NCBI RefSeq assembly: GCF_900096945.1
Contig: NZ_FMKA01000004.1
Location: 124,001 to 188,000, forward strand
Reading direction: 5' to 3'
DNA length: 64,000 nucleotides
DNA from: Anaerobium acetethylicum
GTDB taxonomy: Bacteria; Bacillota; Clostridia; Lachnospirales; Lachnospiraceae
Shown here: in pieces, positions 25,232-33,642 of the stretch
Layout of the letters: each line of letters begins with the position of its first letter
Numbering within the stretch: the stretch's first letter is position 1
Translations under genes and position numbers: made by a program
The notes under the pieces: generated by a model
Told to the model about the DNA's origin: nothing
What the model saw: the letters and a program-made list of their open reading frames with translations, nothing else
Database searches by the model: none

Positions 25232-26245
25232 TCACTGCAGTCCGTCATTCCGGACGAGCTCTCTTACATAATCGCCCAGCTCTCCCCAGGCGAGCTGCTC
25301 CAGATAGTATTCTTTCAGCCCGAAGCTGTTGTGGTAGGGAAGCTTGATCTTTTTCGTGCGGTCCAGGATTTCCCCATATCCGGACTGCCTTACGAGCTCC
25401 TCATACTGCTGCAGTTTTGCCAGGGACACCGCATCCTCCCTCACGGGCATATAGATCTGCTGACAGCCTGACAGCAGCTCAAACAGTCCCTCGGCCGTAT
25501 CTCCAAAATCCACAACCACCCTTTCATAGGCACTCTTCATGCCGATCTCTTTAAACAGGACTCCCCACTCTTCCCTGGTGACGCCCCTCAGGTCTTCCGG
25601 CGAAAGTGCCGGTGGCAGGTAATCCAGATTGTTCAGCGTCTGCACCATCTCATTTACCTTCTGGACTATATTTTTATTCCCCTGCTTTACAAAATACATA
25701 AGATCAGAAAGATCATTCCGAAACTCTTTCCCAAGCAGCGCCGAAAGTCCTGAGTACTCCTCAAGGTTTACATACAACGTGGCTCTGTCCTTTGCCAGGA
25801 TCTGTCCCAGGGTTATGGCGAAAGAGGTCTTCAGCGTCCTCCGGATGGGCGAATAGATTCCGACAGTCAGCGCCCTGTTTTCAGGGCTGTCAGCTTCCCT
25901 CTTCGGACCGGCGGATTCTGCATAATATCCCATGACCTCCCTGATTATATGTTCAGAAGACTGGTATTTGTAAACCGAAGGATAATCCAGAAATTCCGGC
26001 ATCCCTTCTCCCTCTGACAGAATATAGGTGTTTTGTATACCCAGATTCCTGACCTCATCATTGATCGCCTGCCCGGAAATAAGCAGGACTTCGATCAGGT
26101 TCCTGTCCCTGTATGCGCACAGGCTTTCCGCACTGCTGAAGGCCTGTATCTGGAACGGAATCCGGTTGTTCGCATTCAGATATTCCATAAGGCTGAAGGC
26201 GTAGTGAGCCTCCAGGTCGCAGACTGCAAATATTCTCTTTTTCAA
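25232..26245 (-). CDS. tadZ: TadZ/CpaE-like protein with degenerate P-loop
   Basis: 337 residues: a receiver-like N-terminus (about 1-110) and a MinD/ParA-like part. TadZ proteins place the Tad machine at its cell location. Where a Walker A would be, the sequence is VGIYSPIRRTLKTSFA, lacking the GKGGxGKT pattern, so ATP hydrolysis is doubtful; atypical TadZ are known. Translation starts at TTG 26245, overlapping the TGA of the preceding gene by two bases (TTGA), with GGGGGG upstream, suggesting coupling. Confidence 0.82.
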   Translation of the reverse strand: MKKRIFAVCDLEAHYAFSLMEYLNANNRIPFQIQAFSSAESLCAYRDRNLIEVLLISGQAINDEVRNLGIQNTYILSEGEGMPEFLDYPSVYKYQSSEHIIREVMGYYAESAGPKREADSPENRALTVGIYSPIRRTLKTSFAITLGQILAKDRATLYVNLEEYSGLSALLGKEFRNDLSDLMYFVKQGNKNIVQKVNEMVQTLNNLDYLPPALSPEDLRGVTREEWGVLFKEIGMKSAYERVVVDFGDTAEGLFELLSGCQQIYMPVREDAVSLAKLQQYEELVRQSGYGEILDRTKKIKLPYHNSFGLKEYYLEQLAWGELGDYVRELVRNDGLQ

Positions 26246-26757
26246 AAAAATCCCCCCATATAGATTAGATATCCCCCGAATATCGCCAGGGAAAAATGGA
26301 TGATATTACCGGTTCCTTCCGAAGCCTGGTAATAAGGCTCAATTTCCTTTGTGCTGATGGTTTTTGTGATATATGCCGCAAGATACTGAAGGCGGCTCAT
26401 GATGTTTCTATTCCTGATGATTTTTACGGCGGCCAGAACGGCCCCCAGAATAAAAGCGGCTGCTATGCAGCCAGGCATGGATTCCACCCCCGCGAATCCG
26501 CCGATTACCGAAAAAAGCTTGATATCGCCGGCTCCCAGGACCCTGAACAGAAACAGGATCCAGAGGCAGATGGCAGGAAACAAAATACCCATAACAGACT
26601 CCTCCAGCCCCTGCATACCGCCGCTGTAAAATCGCAGTCCGGCTCCCAGAATCAGCCCGGCTCCTATCAGCCAGTTCCTGATCTTCTGCCATGCAAAATC
26701 CATTATGACTGCTGCCAAAAGAATTGCCAAAAGAATACTATGTTGGAGACAATCCAA
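26242..26757 (-). CDS. A24-type prepilin peptidase, first gene of the Tad operon
   Basis: 171-residue membrane aspartic protease that cleaves pilin leaders. Catalytic aspartates are in AAVIMDFAWQKIRNW near 20 and in the full motif GAGDIKLFS near 77. Start is TTG at 26757, with AAGGAGG seven bases upstream; the preceding frame has no alternative ATG with a ribosome binding site. A promoter lies about 180 bp upstream, making this the first gene of the pilus operon. Confidence 0.9.
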   Translation of the reverse strand: MDCLQHSILLAILLAAVIMDFAWQKIRNWLIGAGLILGAGLRFYSGGMQGLEESVMGILFPAICLWILFLFRVLGAGDIKLFSVIGGFAGVESMPGCIAAAFILGAVLAAVKIIRNRNIMSRLQYLAAYITKTISTKEIEPYYQASEGTGNIIHFSLAIFGGYLIYMGGFF

Positions 26758-26961
26758 AAAAACCCTCCTTTTTTTGATTTTCTGTAGTTTCGCTATCTGA
26801 CTTCACATTACTGCATACATTTCTTGATATATAGGAAATTCCGCCTGAAACGGCGATTTGAAACCTGGCGCCCCGGGAAGGGACACTGACTATATTTATA
26901 TTCGCAGCCGGCTGAGCAGCTACTGTTTTCAAATTATAACGCAGGCATTTCAAGTTGTCTA
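26758..26961 (-). promoter_or_regulatory. Tad operon promoter and leader
   Basis: TAGACA (26956-26961), a 17-bp spacer and TATAAT (26933-26938) on the minus strand. The leader of about 170 nt contains a small CGCC-GTTTCA-GGCG hairpin and no obvious open frame or known riboswitch. Confidence 0.6.
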
Positions 26962-27051
26962 TAGTAGTGGATAATTTTCTGTAATTTTGTGTAATATACA
27001 CAATTTATCTGCCAATACATCAAGTGCTGCAGGGCTAAAGCAACAATAAAA

Positions 27052-27094
27052 GGTACCAGGTACTGTTAACAAATTGTTAACAGTACCTGGTACC
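27052..27094 (-). terminator. 43-bp perfect palindrome at the end of fliS
   Basis: Two perfectly complementary 20-bp arms (beginning GGTACCAGGTAC) flank the three bases AAT. On the minus strand it is followed by TTTTATT, so it can act as an intrinsic terminator. The fliS stop codon lies inside it, so the last residues GTRYC are encoded by the palindrome. Confidence 0.85.
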
Positions 27095-27544
27095 ACTATA
27101 CTGACAGGTCTCGTTCAGGCTTTGCCTTCCGTATGTCAGGCCTGCATAGACCTGCTGGGTGTTCTTCATTACGGGGGCTGAAGAATCCTGGGCGGTGATG
27201 CCCTGGAAGCCTGTCTTCAGCTTTTCCAGGACTATGAACGCACCCTTCAGCTCCTCTGGATCCTTTTTCGTCACCGCCCTGATGAGGGTACGGTTCATGT
27301 AGAGGTACAGCCTCATCAGCTCGACAGAAATCGGATATTTAAAGTCCAGGGCTTCCATAAGCTCGTTGATGAATGACTGGGCTTTGCGGACGGACTCCCT
27401 GAATCCGTTCCAGTCTCCGTTTCCATTGCATTCGACCGCTTCATCCATATATGCGTGGATGATTTCATATATGATGACGACCAGCTGGCTGCGGTTGGCC
27501 TGGCTGATGCGCAGCGTAAATTCCTGCTTTTTTTCTTTTGTCAT
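27077..27544 (-). CDS. fliS: FliS-like flagellin export chaperone
   Basis: 155-residue helical protein following the flagellin gene. FliS binds the flagellin C-terminus in the cytoplasm and prevents early polymerisation. Recognisable parts are ANRSQLVVIIYEIIHAYMDEA near 16-36, KAQSFINELMEALDFKYPISVELMRLYLYMNRTLIRA near 54-90 and the VYAGLTYGRQSLNE tail. The last residues come from a perfect palindrome, so the natural C-terminus may have been replaced. The ribosome binding site (AAAGGCAG) is weak. Confidence 0.82.
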   Translation of the reverse strand: MTKEKKQEFTLRISQANRSQLVVIIYEIIHAYMDEAVECNGNGDWNGFRESVRKAQSFINELMEALDFKYPISVELMRLYLYMNRTLIRAVTKKDPEELKGAFIVLEKLKTGFQGITAQDSSAPVMKNTQQVYAGLTYGRQSLNETCQYSGTRYC

Positions 27545-27617
27545 AAAAACTGCCTTTCTTTACCCGGATAGTCACACCTAAAGAATGCCTTTCTCTAAAT
27601 ATTCAGAACCCGATTTC

Positions 27618-29108
27618 TTACTGCAACAGCTGAAGGACTGTCTGGGGCCTGTCATTGGCCTGTGCCAGCATCGAGGTGCCCGCCTGGGACAGTATGTTGA
27701 GCTGGGTATAGGTGGCCATTTCTTCCGCCATGTCGACATCTTCAATTCTTGAGAGTGCTTCCGTCATATTCTGTTCGGAAACCTCCAGGCTTGCAGAAGC
27801 ATGCTCAAGACGGTTCTGGTATGCGCCAAGCTTTGCCCGCACCGCGGATACCTTCTGGATTGCTCCATCCAGGGACGTTATGGCATTTTCTGCGCCCTCT
27901 GTGCTGATATAGTTCAGTCTGCCGACCCCCAGTGTCTCCGCAGAAATTTCAGGAATTTTAATTTCCATTGTCTGCTTTTCATTGGCCCCGATCTGCAGCG
28001 TCAGGGTTCCTACGTCCATCACGTCTATGACTGCCGCTTCTCCGTTTCCGGTTTCTGCCGCGAGTCTGATTTCCATGGAAAAGCCATTCCTGTCGGTTAC
28101 GGTAACTTCATTCCCCTTTGCCGATGCCGTAGCGGAACTTCCAAATCCGTCTCCAAGAGACACTTCTGCATCTTTTCCATAGTCCGTCTTATTATTCAGG
28201 GAACTGATTCCAAGGAGCCCTGAAAGTGCCGTATTTCCGCATGCGATTCCGACCCTTTTGGAAGAACCAAAGTCTTCTGAAACAAATACAAGCTTCAGGT
28301 CCGGGCTGAACGCAAATGCTGCTTCCGCTTCTGCGTATCCTCCATTGTCCTCATCTCCGGCAGCCGCAGGAACGGAAGCCGCATCTACAGAAAGCAGTTT
28401 CACTCCGGCAATCTCGCAGCCATCCCTCAGCTTTTCCCTGACACGCTCTGCGCTGTCGCCTTCTGCAATTTCAATGCTGATTCCGTTTACCGTAACCGTT
28501 CCCGCTGCCTCCGCCGAAATCAGACCCTCTCCGTCAAGGGCTCCCGCTGCTGCCGGATCCATCCCCTCCCCTGCAAGCACAGCCTTTTCAGCTTTTGCAT
28601 CAACCAGAATCCCATACTTCCCAACAGCCACCTCATCTGAAAAAGTAGATACTTTGATCAGGTTGTTGTCGGTATATGCTTTCTGGTCAAGGCTTCCGTC
28701 AAGAAGGGCCGCCTTGTTGAATTCCGTATCTTTTGAAATTCTGTTGATTTCCGTTGCCAGGGCATCCGTTTCCGCCTGGATCGCCTCCCTGTCCTCTTCG
28801 CTGTTTGTTTCATTTGCAGCCTGGACCGCCAGCTCCCTCATCCTCTGCAGCATCTCTCCCACTTCCGAAAGAGCGCCTTCTGCAGTCTCCACTACGGATA
28901 TGCCATCCAATGCGTTCTGGGAGGCTCTGCTGAGGCCTCTGATCTGCGTGTCCATTTTCTGGGAAATCGCCATTCCCGCTGCATCATCTGCGGCTCTGTT
29001 TATCTTCAGCCCGGAAGTCAGGCGCTCAAGCGACTTAGAAAGCCTGTTTTCTGTGACCGAGAGGCTGTTTGCGGCTATTGCCGCTGAAATGTTATGATTG
29101 ATTTTCAT
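27618..29108 (-). CDS. Flagellin
   Basis: 496-residue flagellar filament protein. Conserved N-terminal D0/D1 (MKINHNISAAIAANSL, then LKINRAADDAAGMAISQKM) and C-terminal D1/D0 (TYTQLNILSQAGTSMLAQAN, ending QTVLQLLQ) are intact. Residues about 150-400 form the surface-exposed variable domain, rich in Ala, Gly, Glu and Asp. It lies between an unknown 1061-residue gene and fliS; no other flagellar genes are present, so the basal body must be encoded elsewhere. I found no clear sigma-28 promoter next to it. Confidence 0.95.
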   Translation of the reverse strand: MKINHNISAAIAANSLSVTENRLSKSLERLTSGLKINRAADDAAGMAISQKMDTQIRGLSRASQNALDGISVVETAEGALSEVGEMLQRMRELAVQAANETNSEEDREAIQAETDALATEINRISKDTEFNKAALLDGSLDQKAYTDNNLIKVSTFSDEVAVGKYGILVDAKAEKAVLAGEGMDPAAAGALDGEGLISAEAAGTVTVNGISIEIAEGDSAERVREKLRDGCEIAGVKLLSVDAASVPAAAGDEDNGGYAEAEAAFAFSPDLKLVFVSEDFGSSKRVGIACGNTALSGLLGISSLNNKTDYGKDAEVSLGDGFGSSATASAKGNEVTVTDRNGFSMEIRLAAETGNGEAAVIDVMDVGTLTLQIGANEKQTMEIKIPEISAETLGVGRLNYISTEGAENAITSLDGAIQKVSAVRAKLGAYQNRLEHASASLEVSEQNMTEALSRIEDVDMAEEMATYTQLNILSQAGTSMLAQANDRPQTVLQLLQ

Positions 29109-29173
29109 GATTGTTCATCTGCCCTTTCGCTGTTTTTTGCGCTGCTGTTCAGTCATGCCGACCAAAACCTGCG

Positions 29174-32100
29174 CTATATCTGTGATGCTTCCGCCTCCAT
29201 GGTGCGTACCATGGATACGAAGGTTTTTGCCACTTCATAAAGTCTTTCAGTAGAAATCCCTGTTTCCTTCTGTTCTGAGGCAGCTTCCTTCTTCATGGTT
29301 TTCCCTGTCATCAGATCAAACCTTGTGACATCCAGGTTCTTTACCTGTACATATTCGATATGCACGCTTCCTCTTCCGTCTGGCATCTGTTTCTCCAGTT
29401 CAGCCTGCATATTTTTTAATGCTGCAAGGCTTTCCTCCTGTTCCGCTGCTATATAGCCTGTTATTCCGTCTTTCCCGACGAAAAATTCTGCCGCTGTCCT
29501 GCCTGCGCTTCCTCCGTCAGTCACAGCCTTGATGCTTCCTGCTGCTTCTCCGCCTCGAATGACAGTCAGCCTCATGGCCGAAATGCTGTCGCCGTTTATG
29601 ATCGGGATTTCGTATTTCTCTCTCCGCCCGAGGTTCCGGGCAAGCGCTACTTCATGATGCAGTGCCTGCAGTTCCCGCAGATTGACGGAGGTCATAGCTT
29701 CCTCATCAGCCGCTGCTCCCAGTATTTTTTCCGCATACTCACTCAGGTTCTCATAAGCCTTTTCCGCCATCTCCGGCGAGCCAAGGGATTCCCCTATGCC
29801 GGCCAGTGCTTCTTTCAGGCCTTTGTCTAAAAATCCTTTGTTTCCACCGCCGTCTGCTTCTCCATATTCCTTTGCGGCCTTCAGCAGCTTCCTGAATGTG
29901 CTGCCGGGAGCCGCCGTCATGTTTCCTGCTGCAATCAGGCTGCCTGCCGTAACAGGCTGCCCGAAGTCTGTCAGAAGCCTCACTGCTGCGGTCTCTGCAT
30001 GTTTCAGATCTCTCAGCTGTTCAAGACGGCTGCTGTAATAGCCGCTGCCCTCCGCCTCTTCTTTTCCAATCGCCTGCTCCGATATCCTCCAGGCAGCTTC
30101 CTCAAAGGGGATATTCAAAAAGTCGCCCTCTTTCATCAGCTCTTTTAGTCCTGAAGGAGTGATTTCACCAAGCATCTGCTCTGCCAGACCTGCATAGTAA
30201 GAGTTCCCGGGAGATTTTGAAAAACCTTCGTTGATCTGATCGGAAATGGAGATTCCTTTCCGTACCGTGCCTTCAAGAGCACCGAATCCGCCATCAACGG
30301 AAGCATCGATTCCTTTGCTCCCTGCCTGCCGCACTCCCTTTAACAGATTCTTCAGGCTCATGCCGACTCCCTGATCCAGGACAGAGCCGATTGCCCTTCC
30401 TCCTGTTTTTTCAATCTGGCTGATCAGCCTGTATATTCCGATAAATGAGCTTCTTTCCGCTTCGGTTATGCTTTCATTCTGCTCAAGCTTCCAGAGAAAT
30501 TCACTGTATTTCTGGTTTTCCAAACCGGGCTTTTCCCCATTGATTTTTTCAATTTCCCCGTTCAGTTCATCTATCTTCATCTCAAGAGGATTGATATCTT
30601 TTCTGATAAGCTCCAATGCAGCTGCAGGCGTCAGATTCCTGATGAGCCTGTTCACGCAGGCATCTGCCTCCCTGACCGATGCTATGGAATCTTTCGTCAG
30701 CTCCATGCTGTTGTACCCCAGAATCCTTGCGGCCCTGCGGTTGGATTCCGTGGTTTCGAGGCCCATTCCCTCAAGAAGGCTGTCAATGTTCCCGAATGCC
30801 TTGCTGATCGAATCTCCCATGTCGCTGCGTGGCCTTGTCATCAGCGTTTCGTAGGAAGCATTTGCCTTCTCATAATCGGCCTGCAGGGCTTTCCCCTCTG
30901 CATAAAGCGCCTTCACCCCAGGCAAGGAAGCCCTTGCTGAAATGCTCCCCAGGATGCCGCAAGGAAGGTTCTTCAATCCTTCTGCCGTCGCACAGGTCTC
31001 TTTGAAAAGACTGATGCTTTCCTGTGAAATTTCTTTCTGCGGACCTGAAAGCAGTTTCTTGTAATACTCCTCTTCCATGACTTTCAGCTCATCCACCAGT
31101 TTTTCCAAGGGTTCCGTCTCTATTATGATTCCCCTCTTCAGGAGTCCGATACTCGATTGAAGGGTCATCTGCAGCCTCAGCTCTTCAAGCCTCCGTTTTG
31201 CCGTCAGAAACTGCATACCGCCTTCGTCCTGGACTGTCTGGCTGTCAGAAAGGGCATCTCCCTGTGCTGTCCCAAGGTTATCAGGCCCCCTGCTGTCCTC
31301 AGATCCTGCCTTGGAAAGGTTTCTGATATTGATTTCATTCCCGCTATTTATCAAAATCCTGATGCTTTGATCATCTGCATTCTTCAGGATTTCGACAGCA
31401 GCCTCCGCTCTTCTGAAAAGGTCCTGTTCCCCGGTGAGCAGTGTCTGCACCGCCTTTTTTCCTCCCGCAATGGCGTTTGCAATATTTTCAGCCAGCTCCT
31501 CCGGCTCCCGTGGTATGACGATCGCCTTGTATTCCTCCATGGTGCGGAAGGATTCGGCAGTCAGTTCCAGGCCATTCTCCAGCATCCATCCTGCATCCGA
31601 CATAGCAGCCCTGTCTGCCTGATATCCTGCACTTTCAATCACTTTTTTCACCTGGGTTTCCATCTGGCCTCCTGCCATCATGGATATCGCTTTCCCTGAC
31701 TGTCTTTTTCCGGATGCACCGCTGTGCTCTGCCTTATACAGATTTTCAATTGTCGGCTCCAATCCATTACTGAGCAGATATCCGGCTGTTTCTTCTTTTA
31801 CAGTTGTCAGGCTCTCTGCCATTTCTGCTGCCGTCAGCGCTTCTCTGACAGCATCCTCTGTCACCGGAAGATTCTTTTCCTTCATTTTCTTCGCAATGCT
31901 CTGGGCCATCTGGGCATTTCCCATGAACTTTCGGATCTGCTCCATATCCACATCCGTAAGCCCTCCAGGCAATACTTCTCCCCCTGCTGCCAGTGAAATC
32001 CTGATTTTATCCACAACTGTAACAATGGTATCCACTTCTGTATTCCCAGGATCAAACCCTTCTCTGCTGAGAATCCGGCAATCCTTCTCCGTCATGGTAT

Positions 32101-32359
32101 CTGCGAGCAATGCTATCTGTTCCCTGACTTTTTCCACATCCTGATTGGCGGCGGCTTCATCTATATTGGTTTTTCTATTTTCCAGCATCCCTGACAGGCA
32201 TTTTTCAATCTGAACCCAGCTTAACCCCGACGGGCTCTTATCAGCTCCGCAGGTGCTCAGGATTTCCGATGCTGAAAGTGCTGTTTCCTGCATTCCCTTC
32301 GCTTCCGCCATCTGTCCTGCCTTTATTATTTCACCTAAATTTCCCGTCTCAACTCTCAT
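29174..32359 (-). CDS. Large helical protein of unknown function upstream of flagellin (possibly DUF6240-like)
   Basis: 1061 residues, almost entirely predicted helical and acidic, with no signal peptide, membrane helix or known catalytic motif. Internal segments recur in loose form: GLEPTIENLYKAEHS, GLELTAESFRTMEEYK and GLETTESNRRAARILGYNSM, each pairing a Gly-Leu-Glu turn with a helix. This repeated (G-L-x-x-T-x-E-x) pattern resembles a clostridial family seen near flagellin or hook-length genes (I recall DUF6240, not verified). The C-terminus has a beta-rich stretch near 940-1040, which could be a FliK-like end. ATG at 32359 has a weak ribosome binding site. Confidence 0.75.
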   Translation of the reverse strand: MRVETGNLGEIIKAGQMAEAKGMQETALSASEILSTCGADKSPSGLSWVQIEKCLSGMLENRKTNIDEAAANQDVEKVREQIALLADTMTEKDCRILSREGFDPGNTEVDTIVTVVDKIRISLAAGGEVLPGGLTDVDMEQIRKFMGNAQMAQSIAKKMKEKNLPVTEDAVREALTAAEMAESLTTVKEETAGYLLSNGLEPTIENLYKAEHSGASGKRQSGKAISMMAGGQMETQVKKVIESAGYQADRAAMSDAGWMLENGLELTAESFRTMEEYKAIVIPREPEELAENIANAIAGGKKAVQTLLTGEQDLFRRAEAAVEILKNADDQSIRILINSGNEINIRNLSKAGSEDSRGPDNLGTAQGDALSDSQTVQDEGGMQFLTAKRRLEELRLQMTLQSSIGLLKRGIIIETEPLEKLVDELKVMEEEYYKKLLSGPQKEISQESISLFKETCATAEGLKNLPCGILGSISARASLPGVKALYAEGKALQADYEKANASYETLMTRPRSDMGDSISKAFGNIDSLLEGMGLETTESNRRAARILGYNSMELTKDSIASVREADACVNRLIRNLTPAAALELIRKDINPLEMKIDELNGEIEKINGEKPGLENQKYSEFLWKLEQNESITEAERSSFIGIYRLISQIEKTGGRAIGSVLDQGVGMSLKNLLKGVRQAGSKGIDASVDGGFGALEGTVRKGISISDQINEGFSKSPGNSYYAGLAEQMLGEITPSGLKELMKEGDFLNIPFEEAAWRISEQAIGKEEAEGSGYYSSRLEQLRDLKHAETAAVRLLTDFGQPVTAGSLIAAGNMTAAPGSTFRKLLKAAKEYGEADGGGNKGFLDKGLKEALAGIGESLGSPEMAEKAYENLSEYAEKILGAAADEEAMTSVNLRELQALHHEVALARNLGRREKYEIPIINGDSISAMRLTVIRGGEAAGSIKAVTDGGSAGRTAAEFFVGKDGITGYIAAEQEESLAALKNMQAELEKQMPDGRGSVHIEYVQVKNLDVTRFDLMTGKTMKKEAASEQKETGISTERLYEVAKTFVSMVRTMEAEASQI

Positions 32360-32537
32360 CTTCGTCCGCTCCGTGCCCTGCAGTATCTCATGCAGTATAA
32401 TGATGTTTTTGGCTAACTATCCATAACCCCTGTCCCGCTGTCTCAGTCTTACCGCCGGAATCCGCTTTTCTTACTAGTATTTCGACATAGAACCCAGATT
32501 CCTTAATCCCCCGGATGGAAAATGAACTGCAACAGAT

Positions 32538-32610
32538 CAAAGAGTCTCACTTGTCAGACTCTCGCACCGACACGCAGCCGATTCTGCGACATATTCTTCC
32601 AGCGTGTCAA
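32538..32610. repeat. Structured repeat element, copy 1
   Basis: Shares the block TCTGCGACATATTCTTC and its surroundings with 59822-59895. It can form a GAGTCTCAC/GTCAGACTC hairpin (one mismatch) and a GACACGC/GCGTGTC stem enclosing GCAG-N6-CTGC. Several stem positions differ from the other copy by paired changes. Confidence 0.6.
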
Positions 32611-32860
32611 AAGCCCTCTTCTAACGTTCGCTTCGTCAATTTGCACATTCGCCAGCCAATACACAGTAATGCAAAACATGAATTGATGAGCAGCTTTATG
32701 AAGACGTTGGTATTTAGGCCGCGTACTTTGAGGCCTTACGTACCACTACGTCTTCATCTAAGCGAGAGCGCGCTGCGAATCAACATGTTTTGCATCACGT
32801 CCTGTTTCTCGAAACCTGTGCAAATTGACGAATACCTTTGTGTATATGGGCTTTTGACAC
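32604..32860. mobile_element. MITE-like palindromic element, complete solo copy
   Basis: 257 bp bounded by perfect 13-bp terminal inverted repeats (GTGTCAAAAGCCC at 32604-32616, GGGCTTTTGACAC at 32848-32860). Inside is one copy of the palindromic block that is tandemly repeated at 1118-1745 (GCAAAACATG arm near 32670 and CATGTTTTGCATC near 32785). It has no transposase or plausible open frame. No clear target-site duplication is visible at the ends. Confidence 0.75.
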
Positions 32861-32874
32861 TCCATTCCTTTAAA

Positions 32875-32912
32875 TAAAAAAACAGACTGCTGAAAACCAG
32901 CTAGTCTGTTCT
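32875..32912 (-). terminator. Terminator of the YkgJ-family gene
   Basis: AACAGACT pairs with AGTCTGTT around an inner GCTG/CAGC stem, followed by seven T on the minus strand. Confidence 0.85.
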
Positions 32913-32921
32913 TTATTATTT

Positions 32922-33599
32922 CTATTCTTCCGCTATCCTTGCTGCAAATTCCCTGGCTTCACTTAACCGCTCATGAAACTGCATATAGAAATCTTTTTCT
33001 GGATCGTATGGTTTTCTATAAAAATGATTCAGCACATACATGTTAATCTCTTTGATCACATTACCATCCCGGGTACTTCTGACAATATTCTGCAGATCCT
33101 CCAGCAGATAATGCCAGTCTTTTACAAACTGCTCATTATTCTTTAAATCTGGCGTGTCAATCCACTTCCGCACCTTCACTTTCGTTTTGTTCTCTTTTTT
33201 ACATTCATGAACCTGCAGAAAATATTTGAATTCACGATTCTCATAGTACCTTCCAAGGGGAAACAGCCTGCAGATTCCCGGTCTGAATGCGTGGATGCTG
33301 CATCTCCCTTCACTGTTAAGAAACACACATCTTTCTGATGCACCTGACATCTTAAGATTTGGCATAATAATTCCATCCACCATATTCAGTTCAATTCTAT
33401 CAGCTAATAATTCTTCAAATGTATTGTTGAAATTCTTTACGAACCGGAAAATATCAAGAGGGTCTAAAACAATCGAATTCCCCATGCCCTGACAGCAGGC
33501 AGAACATCCCTTACAGTCGTTGCAGTCCGCTTTTACCAGATCATTTGATTCATACAGTTTTCCGTCAGATATTTCCTCAAGACTCACATTCCTTTTCAT
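32922..33599 (-). CDS. YkgJ family cysteine-cluster protein
   Basis: 225 residues with the YkgJ (CxxCxxCC) signature: CNDCKGCSACC near 26-36, C at GASERCVFLNSEGRCSIHAFRPGICRLFP near 85-115. The eight or so cysteines probably bind zinc or an Fe-S cluster; some members are annotated as Fe-S oxidoreductases. The C-terminal 100 residues are helical. ATG at 33599 follows AAAGGAAG. It lies 43 bp downstream of the GH13 gene on the same strand. Confidence 0.88.
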   Translation of the reverse strand: MKRNVSLEEISDGKLYESNDLVKADCNDCKGCSACCQGMGNSIVLDPLDIFRFVKNFNNTFEELLADRIELNMVDGIIMPNLKMSGASERCVFLNSEGRCSIHAFRPGICRLFPLGRYYENREFKYFLQVHECKKENKTKVKVRKWIDTPDLKNNEQFVKDWHYLLEDLQNIVRSTRDGNVIKEINMYVLNHFYRKPYDPEKDFYMQFHERLSEAREFAARIAEE

Positions 33600-33642
33600 T
33601 TTGCTTCCTTTCTGTTTCGATATTGCTTTTCAAAAATTATCT

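Noticed and set aside
26760-26960. Cyclic-di-GMP riboswitch in the Tad leader
   Set aside because: A hairpin and GC-rich segment are present, but the conserved blocks of either c-di-GMP riboswitch class are not.
26738-27001. 87-codon minus-strand frame upstream of the first prepilin peptidase
   Set aside because: It runs through the promoter and leader of the Tad operon, has no ribosome binding site and no recognisable protein features.
29109-29173. Sigma-28 promoter in front of flagellin
   Set aside because: No TAAA-N15-GCCGATAA pattern was found in this gap or upstream of the 1061-residue gene.
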